Notes under the pieces: model-generated
The model's input: only the letters and a program-made list of their open reading frames with translations
The model's database searches: none
Told to the model about the DNA's origin: nothing
Shown here: positions 12,462 through 23,280 of the stretch, piece by piece
Layout: the number at the start of each line of letters is the position of its first letter
How positions within the stretch are numbered: position 1 is the first letter of the stretch
Made by a program: the position numbers and the translations under genes
Source of the DNA: Dipteris shenzhenensis
Taxonomy: Eukaryota; Polypodiophyta; Polypodiopsida; Gleicheniales
Assembly: GCA_047967505.1 (NCBI GenBank)
Contig: CM106541.1
Length of the DNA: 64,000 nt
Strand: one strand, 5' to 3'

Positions 12462-12794
12462 GTGCGTGCATTGGTGTTGACGATTGCAGGGAGGTAGAGA
12501 TTAGGAGGAGGAGGGTCCAAGGCAGTGGAGAGGGAGAGGAGGGTAAGGGGAAGAGGTAAAGGTCTGAGGTGGAGGAGGATGCAATGGAGGGATGGAGGCG
12601 GTGGAGAGGGGGAGGAGGGGAAGGAAGGGAGGAGGGGAGGAGGCGGTGGAGGGGGATAGCAAGGGAAGGGAAGGAAGTAAGGGTTGAAAGGTTGTGGGGA
12701 AGGCGATGGAGGGGAGAGGCGGTGGATGGAGGGAGGAGGGGGAGGGGAGGAGGTAGAGGTTAGGAGGTTGAAGGAGAGGAGATCTCCTCCCCCT

Positions 12795-12881
12795 TCCCCC
12801 AACCTAGTACACAATAGTTTTGGAGGGGGGGGATTGTCCCCCCACCCACCCGCCTACCCACACCCCTAACCTATGAGAGCA

Positions 12882-12930
<49 letters not shown>

Positions 12931-13020
12931 CTCTCCCCCCCTCAAACATGTTGCATGTGCAATAGGTTTGGGGGGGGGAGCTTGTTGCACATGTAACAGG
13001 TTGGGGGGAGGAGGGAGGAG
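12795..13020. repeat. Dispersed palindromic cassette copies around a (GA)n tract
   Basis: Three more copies of the cassette seen at 11440-11620 occur here, as degenerate palindromes near 12800, 12950 and 12985 beside runs of G. A (GA)n tract of about 40 bp (12886-12926) lies between the first and second. Confidence 0.7.
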
Positions 13021-13930
13021 GGGGAGCAAGAATGCAAAATGAGGAATGGAACCCATGACCTCTGTATTGTGACAAAATCCTTCTATACCACTAGGTCGTT
13101 AAATATTAATGGTTATAAAAGGGGGAAGCATTAAATTTTTGGCAGTACAACATGTGGAAGGGGGGGGAGTCGGTAAGCCAAGGGAAAGCCCCCTTAGTTG
13201 CCTCCTCGAACCATGCTTGCCCTTAGCCTCCTCCACTCGCCCTAGCCTCCCCTCGGCCTCGCTCTCGCCGGTCTTTGCCCTACCTTGGCCTCCTCCACCC
13301 AATGTGGCTTCGACCACCCCCCCTTCCACCCGCCCTGGGCTCCTCCCACCCCCCATCCTCACGTGCCTCGATTTTTGCCCGCCCCAACCTCGGTCTCTTT
13401 TGTCCTGTCCCAGAAAATAAATAAATATTTATTTATTTATTATTTAAAAAATAATTAAATTTGTTTTTTTTAATGTCTATTTACTTTCATTTTTTTAAAT
13501 TTAATTAAAAATAAATTAATTTGAATTATATTTAATGAACAATTAGATTTATTTTTTAGAAAATGTAAATTGATTTAAATTGACTTTTAGTTTTAAAATA
13601 TTATAATTTACTTTTATTTTTATTGAAAAAATAATTTTATTTTTATTAAAGTCAATGTTAAGAAACTTCATTTGATTTGCACATTTTGAAACTTTTCAAG
13701 ATATTCAATGTTTTGAAAAAACATAAATTACAATAAATTATAACTTAAGTTAATTAAAAATTTTTAATATAACATTTATTTTTATTAAATTTTTTTTTAA
13801 TTTTCAAAAAAAGATTGAGAAAAAATTCTTCAAAAAATTGAAGAGTACTAGTGAATCATAAACTAAGGAATACGTACAATTTCAAAACTAATTAAAAAAT
13901 TAGTGAATGAATTTGTAAGCTTGGTAGTAG
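13021..13930. other. C-rich then very AT-rich intergenic stretch
   Basis: 13160-13420 is C-rich (cctcc, gccc) and yields Pro/Ser-rich frames without domain features. From 13420 to about 13900 the sequence is extremely AT-rich (aaataattaaatt-type). Nothing in it looks like a gene. Confidence 0.6.
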
Positions 13931-14605
13931 AATATATGCATCAGTGTGCTTTTTTCCTATGTGTGTATCTCTGATGGGTATGGGACTCTGAAGAGGCCTT
14001 ATATTTTCTTAATTTGAGGCCTCTACAAAGTATCATACCCATCAGATATCATTTGCATAGTATTTCCTTGTTTCCTACATGCATCATGCATCATGAGTGT
14101 AGAAACATTTGCATCGGTGTGCTTTTAGCCTATGTGCTTGTATCAAATGCTTATGATACTTTGTTTAGGCCCGAAAATAAATAGATTTAAATGATTTACA
14201 AATACCATCCAATATCATTTTCATGGTTTCGAATGGATATTCTTGAATCCTTTTTTCTTACCATGTATCATACTTGGGTGTTGAAAAATATGCTTCTAGG
14301 GTATGCTTGGCTCCGATGGGTATGATACTTAGCCAAATATTTAAACTCACTTAGTTTAAGGACTCTTTAAAGCATCATACCCATAAGATATCATTTACAT
14401 GGTTTGAAATGCATATTTCCTTGTTTCTTATCATGCATCATGCATGAGTGTTGAAAATATGCATCAGTGTGCTTTTGGCCTATGTGCTTGTCGCTTATAG
14501 GTATGATACTTTGCATAGGTCTTCAAATTACTTATTTTAAGTCATGTGCAAAGCATAGTACCCATCAGATATCAATTTCATAGTGTGGAATGCATTGTAC
14601 ATATT
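13930..14605. repeat. Second satellite-like tandem repeat, ~175 bp, four diverged copies
   Basis: The anchor gcatcagtgtgctttt and its variants recur at 13938, 14111, 14292 and 14461, periods 173, 181 and 169 bp. Each copy also contains a pair of inverted motifs (gatgggtatg near its start, catacccatcaga near its middle) and a ttccttgtttc..catgcatcatg segment. The family is unrelated in sequence to the 182-bp satellite at the left edge. It abuts telomere-like repeats on its right. Confidence 0.8.
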
Positions 14606-14607
14606 TT

Positions 14608-15142
14608 TTACGAAACCCTAAACCCTAAACCCTAGGTCCTAAACCCTAAATCCTAAACCCTAAAACCTAGACCCTAAATTCTAGACCCTAGACTTTGAAC
14701 TCTTAACTTATACACTAACCTATAATCCCTAAACACTAAACCCTAGACCCTAGGCCCGAAACCCTAAATCCTAGAACCTAGGCCCTAAACCCTAAACCCT
14801 AGGCCCTAAACCCTAAACCCTAAACCCTAGACCTTAGACCCTAAACCCCAAACCCTAGATTTTAGACTCTAAATGCTTAATCTTATACACTAACCAATAA
14901 GCCCTAAACCCTAAACCCTAGACCCTAAACTTGAAATTTGGAACCCTAAACCCTAGACCCCAAGCCCTAACCACTAAACCCTAAACCCTAGAACCTAGAC
15001 CCTACATTTTGGACTCTAAAATCTTCACTGTATACATCAACCTACAAGTCCTAAATCCCAAATGCTAACCTTTAAACCCTAGACTCATGACCTTGGATGC
15101 TTGCCCTTACATCCTAGACCCTAAAATGTAGATCTTAGACCC

Positions 15143-15147
<5 letters not shown>
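14608..15147. repeat. Interstitial telomere-like repeats (CCCTAAA-type, degenerate)
   Basis: About 540 bp built from ccctaaa and close variants (ccctaga, cctaggc, ccctaaat). It includes several short perfect runs, for example at 14613-14633 and 14803-14829. The C-rich strand is the plus strand throughout. This is the Arabidopsis-type plant telomere unit, heavily mutated, so it is an old internal block, not an active chromosome end. Confidence 0.9.

Positions 15148-15148
<1 letters not shown>

Positions 15149-15199
<51 letters not shown>
15149..15199. repeat. (CT)n microsatellite
   Basis: About 50 bp of CT dinucleotides directly after the telomere-like block. Confidence 0.97.
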
Positions 15200-15201
<2 letters not shown>

Positions 15202-15321
15202 ATTCTTTGCTTTTCCTCCATTCTCTAAATGTTGTCCCCCCATAATTCAATATTCGGACCTGCATGGGATTGTCTTTTGCCATTCCTTCTGTCGATATGC
15301 AAACTTTTTGCTTTTGTTGTT

Positions 15322-15324
<3 letters not shown>

Positions 15325-15368
<44 letters not shown>
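15325..15368. repeat. (CT)n microsatellite
   Basis: About 44 bp of CT dinucleotides, 60 bp before a possible splice acceptor (tttgcag, ending near 15432) that precedes the next ORF. Confidence 0.97.
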
Positions 15369-15371
<3 letters not shown>

Positions 15372-15435
15372 TTATTTTACTTCGTTTCATCTTAGTGTGA
15401 GTCCTAGTACTAAAATGTTACTCTCTTTGCAGTAG

Positions 15436-16258
15436 TTGAAGACCACCATGTCTCTAAGGAAGCCCAAAGGCATCACATCTCTAGCCTCCAAGAAACCTGA
15501 TGTCCTTTCTCCAAGAAGAAATACTCCATTTAGGAAGTCTACAACCAAAGAGAAGGCAAAGGCTACGGGCAGTAAAGCGGCTTCTATTCCAACTCCAACC
15601 AAAGAGAAGCCAAAGACTAAGGACAGCAAACCAGTAGCAATTCCGACTGGAGTCAATCTTGGATGGAGATTTTTCCTCAGAGCGAAGCCAGACTCCACTC
15701 ATATATGGAGTTGGACACTTGGATCTAAGAAATATGGGGAAACAATGACAAAGAGAGCTGGTGTGGCTTTCATATAAGTCGACTGAAGAAATCATTTTGC
15801 TGAACGATTTTATGAAGATTTACTATAGGATTTACAATTCGAAAACAGTCACGAACAATGAAGTTGGTACAGTGTTGGTGCGGGCATTCGCTGCATCTAC
15901 TCATGGAGTAGATGTGGATTGGGATGACTTTGCCCAACATAGAGACGTGAATCTATGCTTGGCTAGCTTGAACAGCACGTGTATCAAGCACGAATGTGAT
16001 GTAGGCATGTCTACAACAAAACGGGAGCTTGTAAGTATACAGGATCAATGGAAGTTTAGCATGGAGCAAGGTGTACTGCATGAGTGGAAGAGTACAATGT
16101 CAACGGAGAATGCAAGATTGCATGCAAATTTTGAGGCTGCTACTACAATTGAGGGCGACGCCCTCACAAAAGTTGAATCAATTGTACATACAATTAGCTG
16201 GGTGTGTAGTAAAGTAGACAATTTATTACATGGTAGATACTGCAGGACGAGTTCTTGA
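15436..16258 (+). pseudogene. Unidentified gene in two overlapping frames
   Basis: The first frame (15436-15777) encodes a Lys/Ser/Pro-rich basic segment with two similar blocks (TKEKAKATGSKAASIPTP and TKEKPKTKDSKPVAIPT), then a less biased stretch. The second frame (15761-16258) continues with a normal globular-looking sequence (WDDFAQHRDVNLCLASL and beyond). The overlap suggests one gene with a one-base shift near 15765, or an intron boundary. The start follows a plausible tttgcag acceptor near 15432, so an upstream exon may exist. I do not recognise the family. It may be an element-encoded protein. Confidence 0.35.
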
Positions 16259-16640
16259 AGGATATAGAAAAACTTGAGGTAGAACTGGATGCAAGAAAAA
16301 GTAATATTTGAATCAACAAAAAGGTAGTGAATCAGTGTTGGAGAGCACTACCAAGCAAGCTCAAGTTTTTTGACCAACATGCATCATCTGATTGAGAAGC
16401 TCCTAAGTCAAGGCCCTAGAGTTCTGAATCTAGCACCAACTCACCATCCCACAGGCTCTGCAACAGCAACTATGAATGTGAATATTGAATGGTGAGATTC
16501 TTAACTTCCATGTACAAATCGATGTTTTAGTTTTTAGAGTTGGGTCCTCTTACAAGTAGTGTATACTTACCCTTTCAATAAATGTGCAGGTGTGTTTTTT
16601 TTTATCTTGGATTTTCTCAAGAAACTATTGATGTGCTTTT
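16259..16640. other. Intergenic stretch, no supported gene
   Basis: Only short frames are present. It links the unidentified gene to the TAGTACT-rich repeat. I see no RNA gene or element terminus. Confidence 0.5.
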
Positions 16641-17315
16641 TGCACCATGCTTGTATTTGGCATGTAGTACTGTTCAGCACTATTTAGCATTTAGTACTAT
16701 TTAGCATTTAGGACTATTCAACATTTAGTAATATTAGCACCACCTAGCATGTAGTACTATATATAATTTAGTACTAAGAGGATAGCCTAAAAGGCTAAAT
16801 ACTACTAAGCATTTAGTACCATTTAGCACTATCTAGCATTTAGTACTATTTAGTATTTAGTACTATAATTTAGTATTTAGTCCTATTCATCATTTAGTAC
16901 TATTCAGCATTCAATACTATTTAGCATTTAATACTATTTATCATCTACTATTCAGCACTCTAAGTTAGCAGTTAGTACTATTTAATATATAGCATTTAGT
17001 ACTATTTAGTAGTATCAGTAGTATTTAGTAGTATTTAGCACTAGTTAGCACTTAGTACTATTTAGTATCAGTAGTATTTAGTAGTATTTACTACTATTTA
17101 GTATCAGTAGTATTTAGCACTAGTTAGCACTTAGTAGTATTTAGTACCTTAGTTAGTAGCACTTAGTATTATCTAGCAGTATTAGGATTAGCATTAGTAC
17201 TATTTAGTACTTAGCAGTATTAGTAGTATTTAGTACTATGTAGTAGTACTTAGCAATATTAGTAGTATTTAGCACTATTGGTAGCACTTAGTACTTAGTA
17301 CTATTTAGTATCAAT
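16640..17315. repeat. TAGTACTATTTAGCA-type low-complexity tandem repeat
   Basis: About 670 bp consist of irregular iterations of tagtactatttagcatt and variants (tagtagtattt, agcacttagtact). The core tagtacta is self-complementary at gtac. The same vocabulary reappears in both orientations around 18180-18500. Confidence 0.9.
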
Positions 17316-17341
17316 CACATCTGGACTCCAACACAACCAAT

Positions 17342-17437
17342 GGAAATATGGCCCTTGAGGGGTCCCCTTTAGGAGCAAGGGCTATGTTGGAATATGTCCC
17401 TTGCCCCTAAAGGGGACCCCTCAAGGGCCATATTTCC
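17342..17437. repeat. Near-perfect inverted repeat (40-bp arms, 16-bp loop)
   Basis: The left arm (17342-17381) starts ggaaatatggcccttgag and the right arm (17398-17437) is its reverse complement with one mismatch (a/g near position 34 of the arm). The loop is 17382-17397. It lies between the TAGTACT-rich repeat and a gene-poor AT-rich region. It could be a foldback or MITE-like element, or a transcribed hairpin. No flanking duplication is evident. Confidence 0.92.
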
Positions 17438-18116
17438 TTCAAGTTTAAATACTACTATTTTTTTTATTATTGTCTATCTTTAAATAATCTATTTGCCTTT
17501 GGAAATAATTATTCTTTTCCTTACACAAACAGGTAAAGACACTGAAATACCATGTCCAAAAAAGTTGAAGACTGGTACAAAGCAAGTTGAAGCTGTTGAA
17601 ATGCAAAACTCCTAACATTTCAAATGTGTTCATAGACACTAAGAAAGAACAATAGGTAGAGGGGCATGCCTCGTGTGGAAAAGAAGACAATGAACAACTA
17701 TTCGATGGAAGTCGGTTGGAAGATAACTTAGAAGAAATAGCAACTTCGGATGTCTGAGGTGACAATCCCTCGGGTTGGCTACTAACGATGATGTTGAGGA
17801 AGAAGGGCCGAAAACTCGTACGTTCTAGGGTCGTTCCTTCCTAGAACACCATATATTGGGATGCTGGAGTGCCGCGCCGCAGAGCTACTGTATGTATCCA
17901 CCTGACCGGGTTGTATATTGGGGTGTGTGGAGTGTAGCGCAAAGCTATTGTATCCAAGCCGTTTGGGCTCCATAATGTCATATGATTGATTCTATATGTC
18001 TCATTATGATTTTATATGGCACCTTCTGATTTTGTATGGCTCATTCTGAATTATAAGTACAATATATTAAAAAGAGGAACAACATTACAAAAATATGATG
18101 ACAGTATAGTACAATG

Positions 18117-18118
<2 letters not shown>
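17438..18118. other. Intergenic stretch, no supported gene
   Basis: A minus-strand frame at 17445-17765 is open for 106 codons but is Ser/Leu/Phe-rich with no recognisable domain. Nothing else is supported. Confidence 0.4.

Positions 18119-18157
<39 letters not shown>
18119..18157. repeat. (CT)n microsatellite within a local duplication
   Basis: CT dinucleotides flanked by acaatggtt on the left and caattgac on the right. The same arrangement recurs at 18246-18300 with a second (CT)n tract (18257-18283), so the surrounding ~130 bp is a tandem duplication. Confidence 0.9.
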
Positions 18158-18160
<3 letters not shown>

Positions 18161-18254
18161 GACAGCAAATGTGCTACTTAAGATAGTACTACATAGTATC
18201 ACATAGTACTAACTAAATAGTACTAAGTAGTATGATATGACAGTAGTACAATGG

Positions 18255-18287
<33 letters not shown>

Positions 18288-18299
18288 AACAACAATTGA

Positions 18300-19500
18300 G
18301 TTACTTAAGATAGTATTACATAGTACTAAATAGTACTGACCAAATAGGAATAAAAGTAGTATGATATGATAGTAGAACAAACTTAATATGAACTACAAAA
18401 ATTACTACAATAGTACACAATCATTAAAAAATAGGGCTAATAGTATGATATGACAGTAGTACCTAAACAGTAATAATATAATAGTACATAATTAAAACTG
18501 ATAGCACTAAAAACTGTTAAAGTTTCTCATTGTGGAGCATCCCCCAGAGAAACAAATAAGTCATGTTGTGAAACATTTTGTTTGCTAGCTCCACTATCAC
18601 TACACTTGCACAATTTTTGGATTCCTTTTCTTTACCCCAGTAGATGCATATTCATTTGTCCCATTTAAACACTTGATTTTAAACATTTGTCCCATATTCA
18701 CTTGGCATGGAAACACTCCCATTTAATCAATGTTCTAAAAAAAAACACACTTAACTTTTCAAAATTTTTTTGTGAAGACAAGATGACTTTGTATTACAAA
18801 AAGCAACCCCCAAAGGGGCAGCTAAAAATACAAAACGCGTACAAAAATATGTAAGAGCCATTGCAAAAATACATGCTCTCCCTTCAATGTTTGCCAAGAT
18901 TTGTTCATGCACCTCCTGGGGTACACGATACACCATTCTCTGGCCTTTAACCTTGTGCTTTGCTTGCAACATTTGGAACTTTATTGCCAACACCGCATTG
19001 GTAGTAATGCATAACTGCTTTTGCATTTTGGGATTTTTGCATAAAAGATTCCAGAAACCACTTGATCCCCAATGTTGAAGTAGTGAACCTAAAAAAGGGA
19101 ACATTCCTCAGTCTTATAATTTTGGTGAGCAAGTGTGGTAACTCTCCCCTCGTGTAAATGTGTGTTCATGTGCAAAAGGCAAAGTACAATGTGCAAAGCA
19201 TGAAGTGCTATGTGTTGAATGCAAAGTGCTATGTGGCAAATTCAAAATGTTGTGCTAATTCAATTTTCTAAAAACAAAACATGTGGTTATATGCTAAAAT
19301 TACATTTGTTTATATGCTAAAATCACAAATTTTAAATATATAGCTACTTGCCCTTATCTAGTTTTCTTTTTTTTGGAACGAGCCGTCTATAGAGGTTGAG
19401 TTATTAACGTATGCTAAGCTTAGAGTTATTTAATACGCTAGGCTTGAAGGTGCCATGCCTTCAAACCTATCACCATATTGCTTCTCGAAGACATGATTCT
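18300..19500. other. Gene-poor stretch downstream of the terpene synthase gene
   Basis: AT-rich sequence with scattered tagtact-type words up to 18500. The minus-strand frame at 18751-19104 (117 codons) has no recognisable domain and shows no similarity to its neighbours. From 19140 to 19250 the word gcaaagt/gtgcaaag repeats irregularly. Confidence 0.45.
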
Positions 19501-19540
19501 GTACATCGAGTGCGAGGACGCCAGTACTTCTCTACACAAA

Positions 19541-20977
19541 TCACACATTGTTCTCCGCAAACAACTCTGACTTTACCGATCCTTGCGTGATGTGTGTCTG
19601 GTTAAGATGAGCTAAGCTCACTAATCCATGTCTCAGCGTGAGATGATTGTTCAAACCATGATATCGGCCAGTTTGATACGCCCACTCCAAGAACCCAGAC
19701 ATGACGCCGCCTAAAACATCCAAATACGACCTCAGTCCCGGTCTTTCGCGCAACTCCGAATCCAAAACCTTCTTGCGCAAGCTTACAAACTCGTCATCCA
19801 AGCCTTGTATCATCTTATAGACTTTGAATATTGACTCCTGCAGGTTATACTTCTCGTGCACGCAGAGTATGGACGGTAGATTCTGATAATGGCCTAGGCA
19901 GAATTCTTTCCGGAAGGAGAGAAGGTCGTTCACATAGGCTACGTGATAGGCCACCAGTTCTTGAAGCTTCATAATAGTTGGATCGGTTAGAACATCCTCA
20001 CCTAAATCAAGACTATTGCCACATTCTGCCATTAACATGAACAAATAACCCTCCCCAGTAAACTTCCGGAAGGAGAGATAAGATTGCAGGTTTACAACGC
20101 CTTGCTCTTCGCGCATTCGCGACTGAGTAAGCGTGGCATCAAACACATCTTTCAAAGTTTCAATGAATCTTCTCTGTTGCCTTTCTGACATCGTTGCTCG
20201 GACGTCGTTCCAGACATTCTTCAATATTTCTGACATTTCCTTCAGGTCCGTGTCCCAATCCTTTTCGGGAAGGATTAAAGAGCGGCCTTCAAGCAGAGAC
20301 AGAATGTAGTCATAATACTCTTTTTCTGACATCAAATCGTCAGCCATCAGTAGCAGTTCGTCAGAAAAGTTATCTACTACGAACAGCCAAGCGATCATTT
20401 TGCACAAGGGCAATAACCTTTCGTGAAGCGCGTCGGGCATTGTCAAGCAGACAAACAAAGGGTGCATCGACTGAATCAAGAACTGCTTGTATGCCTCATC
20501 TTGTGGCTTTAAACAATCGACTAGCCAAGTGTCGCAGGCCTCCCTCACAGGATGATAGTTTGGATGTAATCTGGCAGGCGTGGAACAAGCGACTTGGGGA
20601 AGATAGAAATTCAACGGGTTCCCTAGCTGAGGAGGGGGCGTTCTAAATTCATTTTGGGGCTGATATCCCACGTCAGCTCGGCCATGAGGGGTCACTTTAG
20701 CGATCTCCGGGTTGACGATCGCCTCGGCGCCTTGTAATGCGTGGGTCCTATATTGCGGGGCTGCAGCTCCAGAAGGCAAGGTGGATGAACATGCAGATCG
20801 GAGTGGTCTGTAATGGAAGAGCAAGGAGGTACTCATGAGTTGTGTAACAGGAGGGAGACAGCAGCTAAATGTTGTAGGCTGATTGTAAGCAGGAGAGAGC
20901 AGCCGCGTGGAGGACGGGAGATGGGAACAGGGGACGACAATACTGAAGGAAGTGAGAGAAGCGCCGAGAGACTTCAT
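19541..20977 (-). CDS. Microbial-type terpene synthase-like protein (MTPSL)
   Basis: Predicted class I terpene cyclase that ionises a prenyl diphosphate, probably farnesyl or geranyl diphosphate, to make a mono- or sesquiterpene. With the start at 20977 the protein has 478 residues. The Asp-rich motif is VDNFSDE (D202 to E207), a variant of DDxxD/E. The NSE-type metal motif is NDLLSFRKE (N350, S354, E358). A C-terminal RY pair (438-439) follows a Trp. The catalytic domain covers roughly residues 120-450. It lacks the N-terminal beta-gamma domains of seed-plant terpene synthases, placing it in the bacterial/fungal-like MTPSL group. The frame extends upstream to 21067, but a TATA-like box at 21014-21019 lies inside that extension, so Met at 20977 was chosen; Met at 20836 (431 aa) is also possible. 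The N terminus is Ser/Thr/Pro-rich and could be a weak transit peptide. The frame is intact and intronless; the product is unknown. Confidence 0.88.
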   Translation of the reverse strand: MKSLGASLTSFSIVVPCSHLPSSTRLLSPAYNQPTTFSCCLPPVTQLMSTSLLFHYRPLRSACSSTLPSGAAAPQYRTHALQGAEAIVNPEIAKVTPHGRADVGYQPQNEFRTPPPQLGNPLNFYLPQVACSTPARLHPNYHPVREACDTWLVDCLKPQDEAYKQFLIQSMHPLFVCLTMPDALHERLLPLCKMIAWLFVVDNFSDELLLMADDLMSEKEYYDYILSLLEGRSLILPEKDWDTDLKEMSEILKNVWNDVRATMSERQQRRFIETLKDVFDATLTQSRMREEQGVVNLQSYLSFRKFTGEGYLFMLMAECGNSLDLGEDVLTDPTIMKLQELVAYHVAYVNDLLSFRKEFCLGHYQNLPSILCVHEKYNLQESIFKVYKMIQGLDDEFVSLRKKVLDSELRERPGLRSYLDVLGGVMSGFLEWAYQTGRYHGLNNHLTLRHGLVSLAHLNQTHITQGSVKSELFAENNV

Positions 20978-21013
20978 GGACGGCAAGCCCTTCTGCAGAA
21001 CGTAACTGGAGAG

Positions 21014-21019
21014 TATATA
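21014..21019 (-). promoter_or_regulatory. Candidate TATA box of the terpene synthase gene
   Basis: The minus strand reads cttatatactc here, 37 bp upstream of the chosen ATG at 20977 and about 180 bp upstream of the alternative ATG at 20836. With a start site about 30 bp downstream, the 5' leader would be very short for the first ATG or about 150 nt for the second. Confidence 0.45.
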
Positions 21020-21124
21020 AGAAATCTGGATGAGAGCAATGATATGAGCGTTGCCTGGAAGAAACAAAAGGCACTTCGGAATACATATAGTTACCCTCCG
21101 ATTGTCCGGCCGGAGGGAAAAGCA

Positions 21125-21785
21125 TTATTTAAAGCACGTCGAAGGATGGGCTTGATCCTCGGCGACTCCAAGATGGTAGCCTCCTTTGAATTGTCTCGAA
21201 GACTTCGATGAACGAAGCATCACGTCTTATCAGCAAGTCGAGAGAATACAGGCCTGGCAGCAGACAGGATGCTCCGTGAACTACAAACAACCGCATATGC
21301 GCAATGAATACTGCTGGTAGAGGTGATGTTTTGGCGTTCAACTTGCTTCTGCCTTCCTTTGATGCCTTCATCTAAGCTACATTATTATTGTTGATGCCCT
21401 AGACTGTGTAGATTGCGCATTGTTAAGACTCCAAGGCGTGACTTTGCAAACAAAGGCGTTATTTATCAGCACGCGCGCGACGAAGAATCGGCTTGATCAT
21501 CGGGGAGTTCAGGATGCTAGATCCTTCTGATTTTTCTTGAAGATTTTGATGCTTTGCTTGAACAATAGCCACCAGTGGTGGACGAGCGTTGCCTGGAAGA
21601 AACAAAAGGCACTTCGGAATTGCGCATTGTTAAGACTCCAAGGCGTGACTTTGCAAACAAAGGCGTTCAGTACGCGCGCGATGAAGAATCGGCTTGATCA
21701 TCGGGGAGTGCAAGATGCTAGATCCTTCTGATTTTTCTTGAAGATTTTGATGCTTTGCTTGAACAATAGCCACCAGTGGTGGACG
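21125..21785. repeat. Duplicated sequence upstream of the terpene synthase gene
   Basis: Segment 21413-21584 and segment 21619-21785 are about 95% alike: both run from ttgcgcattgttaagactcc to caccagtggtggacga, with a short deletion in the second. The piece gagcgttgcctggaagaaac appears between them (about 21585) and also at about 21048, just upstream of the TATA-like box. A more diverged third copy lies at about 21125-21215 (gggcttgatcctcggcgactcc). The period of the two close copies is about 205 bp. Confidence 0.85.
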
Positions 21786-22319
21786 ATATCTCTTCAATCG
21801 CCTGATCGGTGTTTATATAGTTCCGTCGCAATGACACGATGTGGGCGTATACCACAGACAAAATAATTCTTTGAAGCTGCAGCCAGCAACAAATTGTACG
21901 TAACATATGTTAAAGCTTGAACCCCCATGCAATTCTTGTCTAATAATTGGGGATCGATCTAGTGTAGCAGGTTGTAGCTCTCCTCAATTTGCACCTTTAG
22001 AATGAAGACGAACGTTCACTGTTCGACGCGGCCGATGAGCAATTCCAATTAGCGGTTCCCATCTAGATTTTTGAATCGTCTCACTGGCGGCTACTTCAGT
22101 TGTAAATGCCTAAGTGAAGCCTACGCCTCCAAGAGAAGCTCAAGAGAAGCGAAAATGCTTTTAGATTTATTTCTTGAAATTTCGCATGTCCCCTCCAAGT
22201 GTGTCCCAAGGAATCCTTCCAAGTGTTTGCCATCCGTTGGCCGATTGCATACAAGCTTGTGGTTGCTTAGGATTGGCTTTTGTTTCTTTGGCCTGTTGCG
22301 TTCATCCCTAGTTGATCAA

Positions 22320-22590
22320 TTTCGCCTGTGAATCCGGAAGCACCTTCTGTGCTCTGGAGGACGAGGTCGTCTTACCCTACGAATTCGGGATCCCCTTCCG
22401 TGTTCTGGAGGATGAGGTCGTCTTAGTTTGCGGAGGACGTCGTGGGCATTAGTCGTACGTGGAGGACAAAATATTTTGGGCTTGCCAAGGAAAGGCATGG
22501 CTCCCAATGCGCGCGGAGGACGAAGTCGTTTGAGCTTACCATGGAAAGGCATGGCTCACGATGGGCAGGAGAAAGGCGAAAGGGATGGGC
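22320..22590. repeat. Short degenerate repeats (gtggaggacgaagtcgtc-type)
   Basis: A word like ctggaggacgaggtcgtctta occurs about five times between 22350 and 22535, with a second word (aaggaaaggcatggctc) twice at about 22488 and 22538. Frames on both strands here are products of the repeats. Confidence 0.6.
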
Positions 22591-22736
22591 AGGGCCATGG
22601 GATGTCCAAAACGGGGTCATTCACTTTTCTATAAAACGAGGATTCCATGCATTGTCCGTCTGTGGGATTTTCCGCCTGCTTTTTCTACGTGTGTTTTTTC
22701 GCCCATGCTTTCTTTTGTCGGAAGCTGCTATTGAGC

Positions 22737-23280
22737 ATGTCACAAGCAGAGAAGGCCGTTTCTGAAGATGGATCGAAAGCGTCCGAAGAGTCTATGGATA
22801 TTAGTAGTGGGGAGTTTGAGAGAGGTCTGTGTTCTTATGGTATTTCTTTATTCATTCCAAAGCTTCCATCGAACCATACCTTGTCTCTTGTGTGTTCTTA
22901 TATCATTCGTTAACATTTGAAGGTCTCATGAACATGGCGGAATCCAAGAAGATCTCCACGGACGATGCTTGTTCAGTTATCCGAGGTAATGATAAGAGAA
23001 TTTTGAATTCTATATGAATCCTTAATCGAGCCTGTCGATATGCACAATCTTAATACGTGTATTCCTTCTCCATTACTGAGGAGGTTGACGAATGCAAGGT
23101 GGACAATCGTGCAAGTGAAGAACGCAATAGAGATTTGTGTGCGCCAGAGGATGATTACAAAGGCAAATACGAACCTCGCGATATACGTTTGGAGGTTGAA
23201 AGAAATGCTTGTGGGGCAAAGCAGGTTTCGAAATGTGTTCACGCAGCTGGGGGTATACGTTTTTGGCCTATCGTAGCTTA
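22737..23280 (+). CDS. Tentative small multi-exon gene, acidic product
   Basis: An ATG at 22737 opens an acidic frame. It can be spliced at a GT (22825) to an AG ending at 22922, giving an in-phase join to LMNMAESKKISTDDACSVIRG, which ends at another GT (22986). A further open stretch (about 23081-23280; EVDECKVDNRASEERNRD and beyond) is rich in charged residues. The second join does not keep frame with the obvious acceptor, so the model is incomplete. A Lys-rich exon-like stretch at 23599-23752 ending at a GT may belong to the same gene. I recognise no domain. Confidence 0.3.

Noticed and set aside
14608-15147. A functional telomere
   Set aside because: The repeats are heavily mutated and followed by 49 kb of ordinary sequence, so this is an interstitial block.
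20194-21211. Plus-strand frames of 150 and 132 codons
   Set aside because: They are antisense to the terpene synthase coding sequence or its upstream region and have no independent support.
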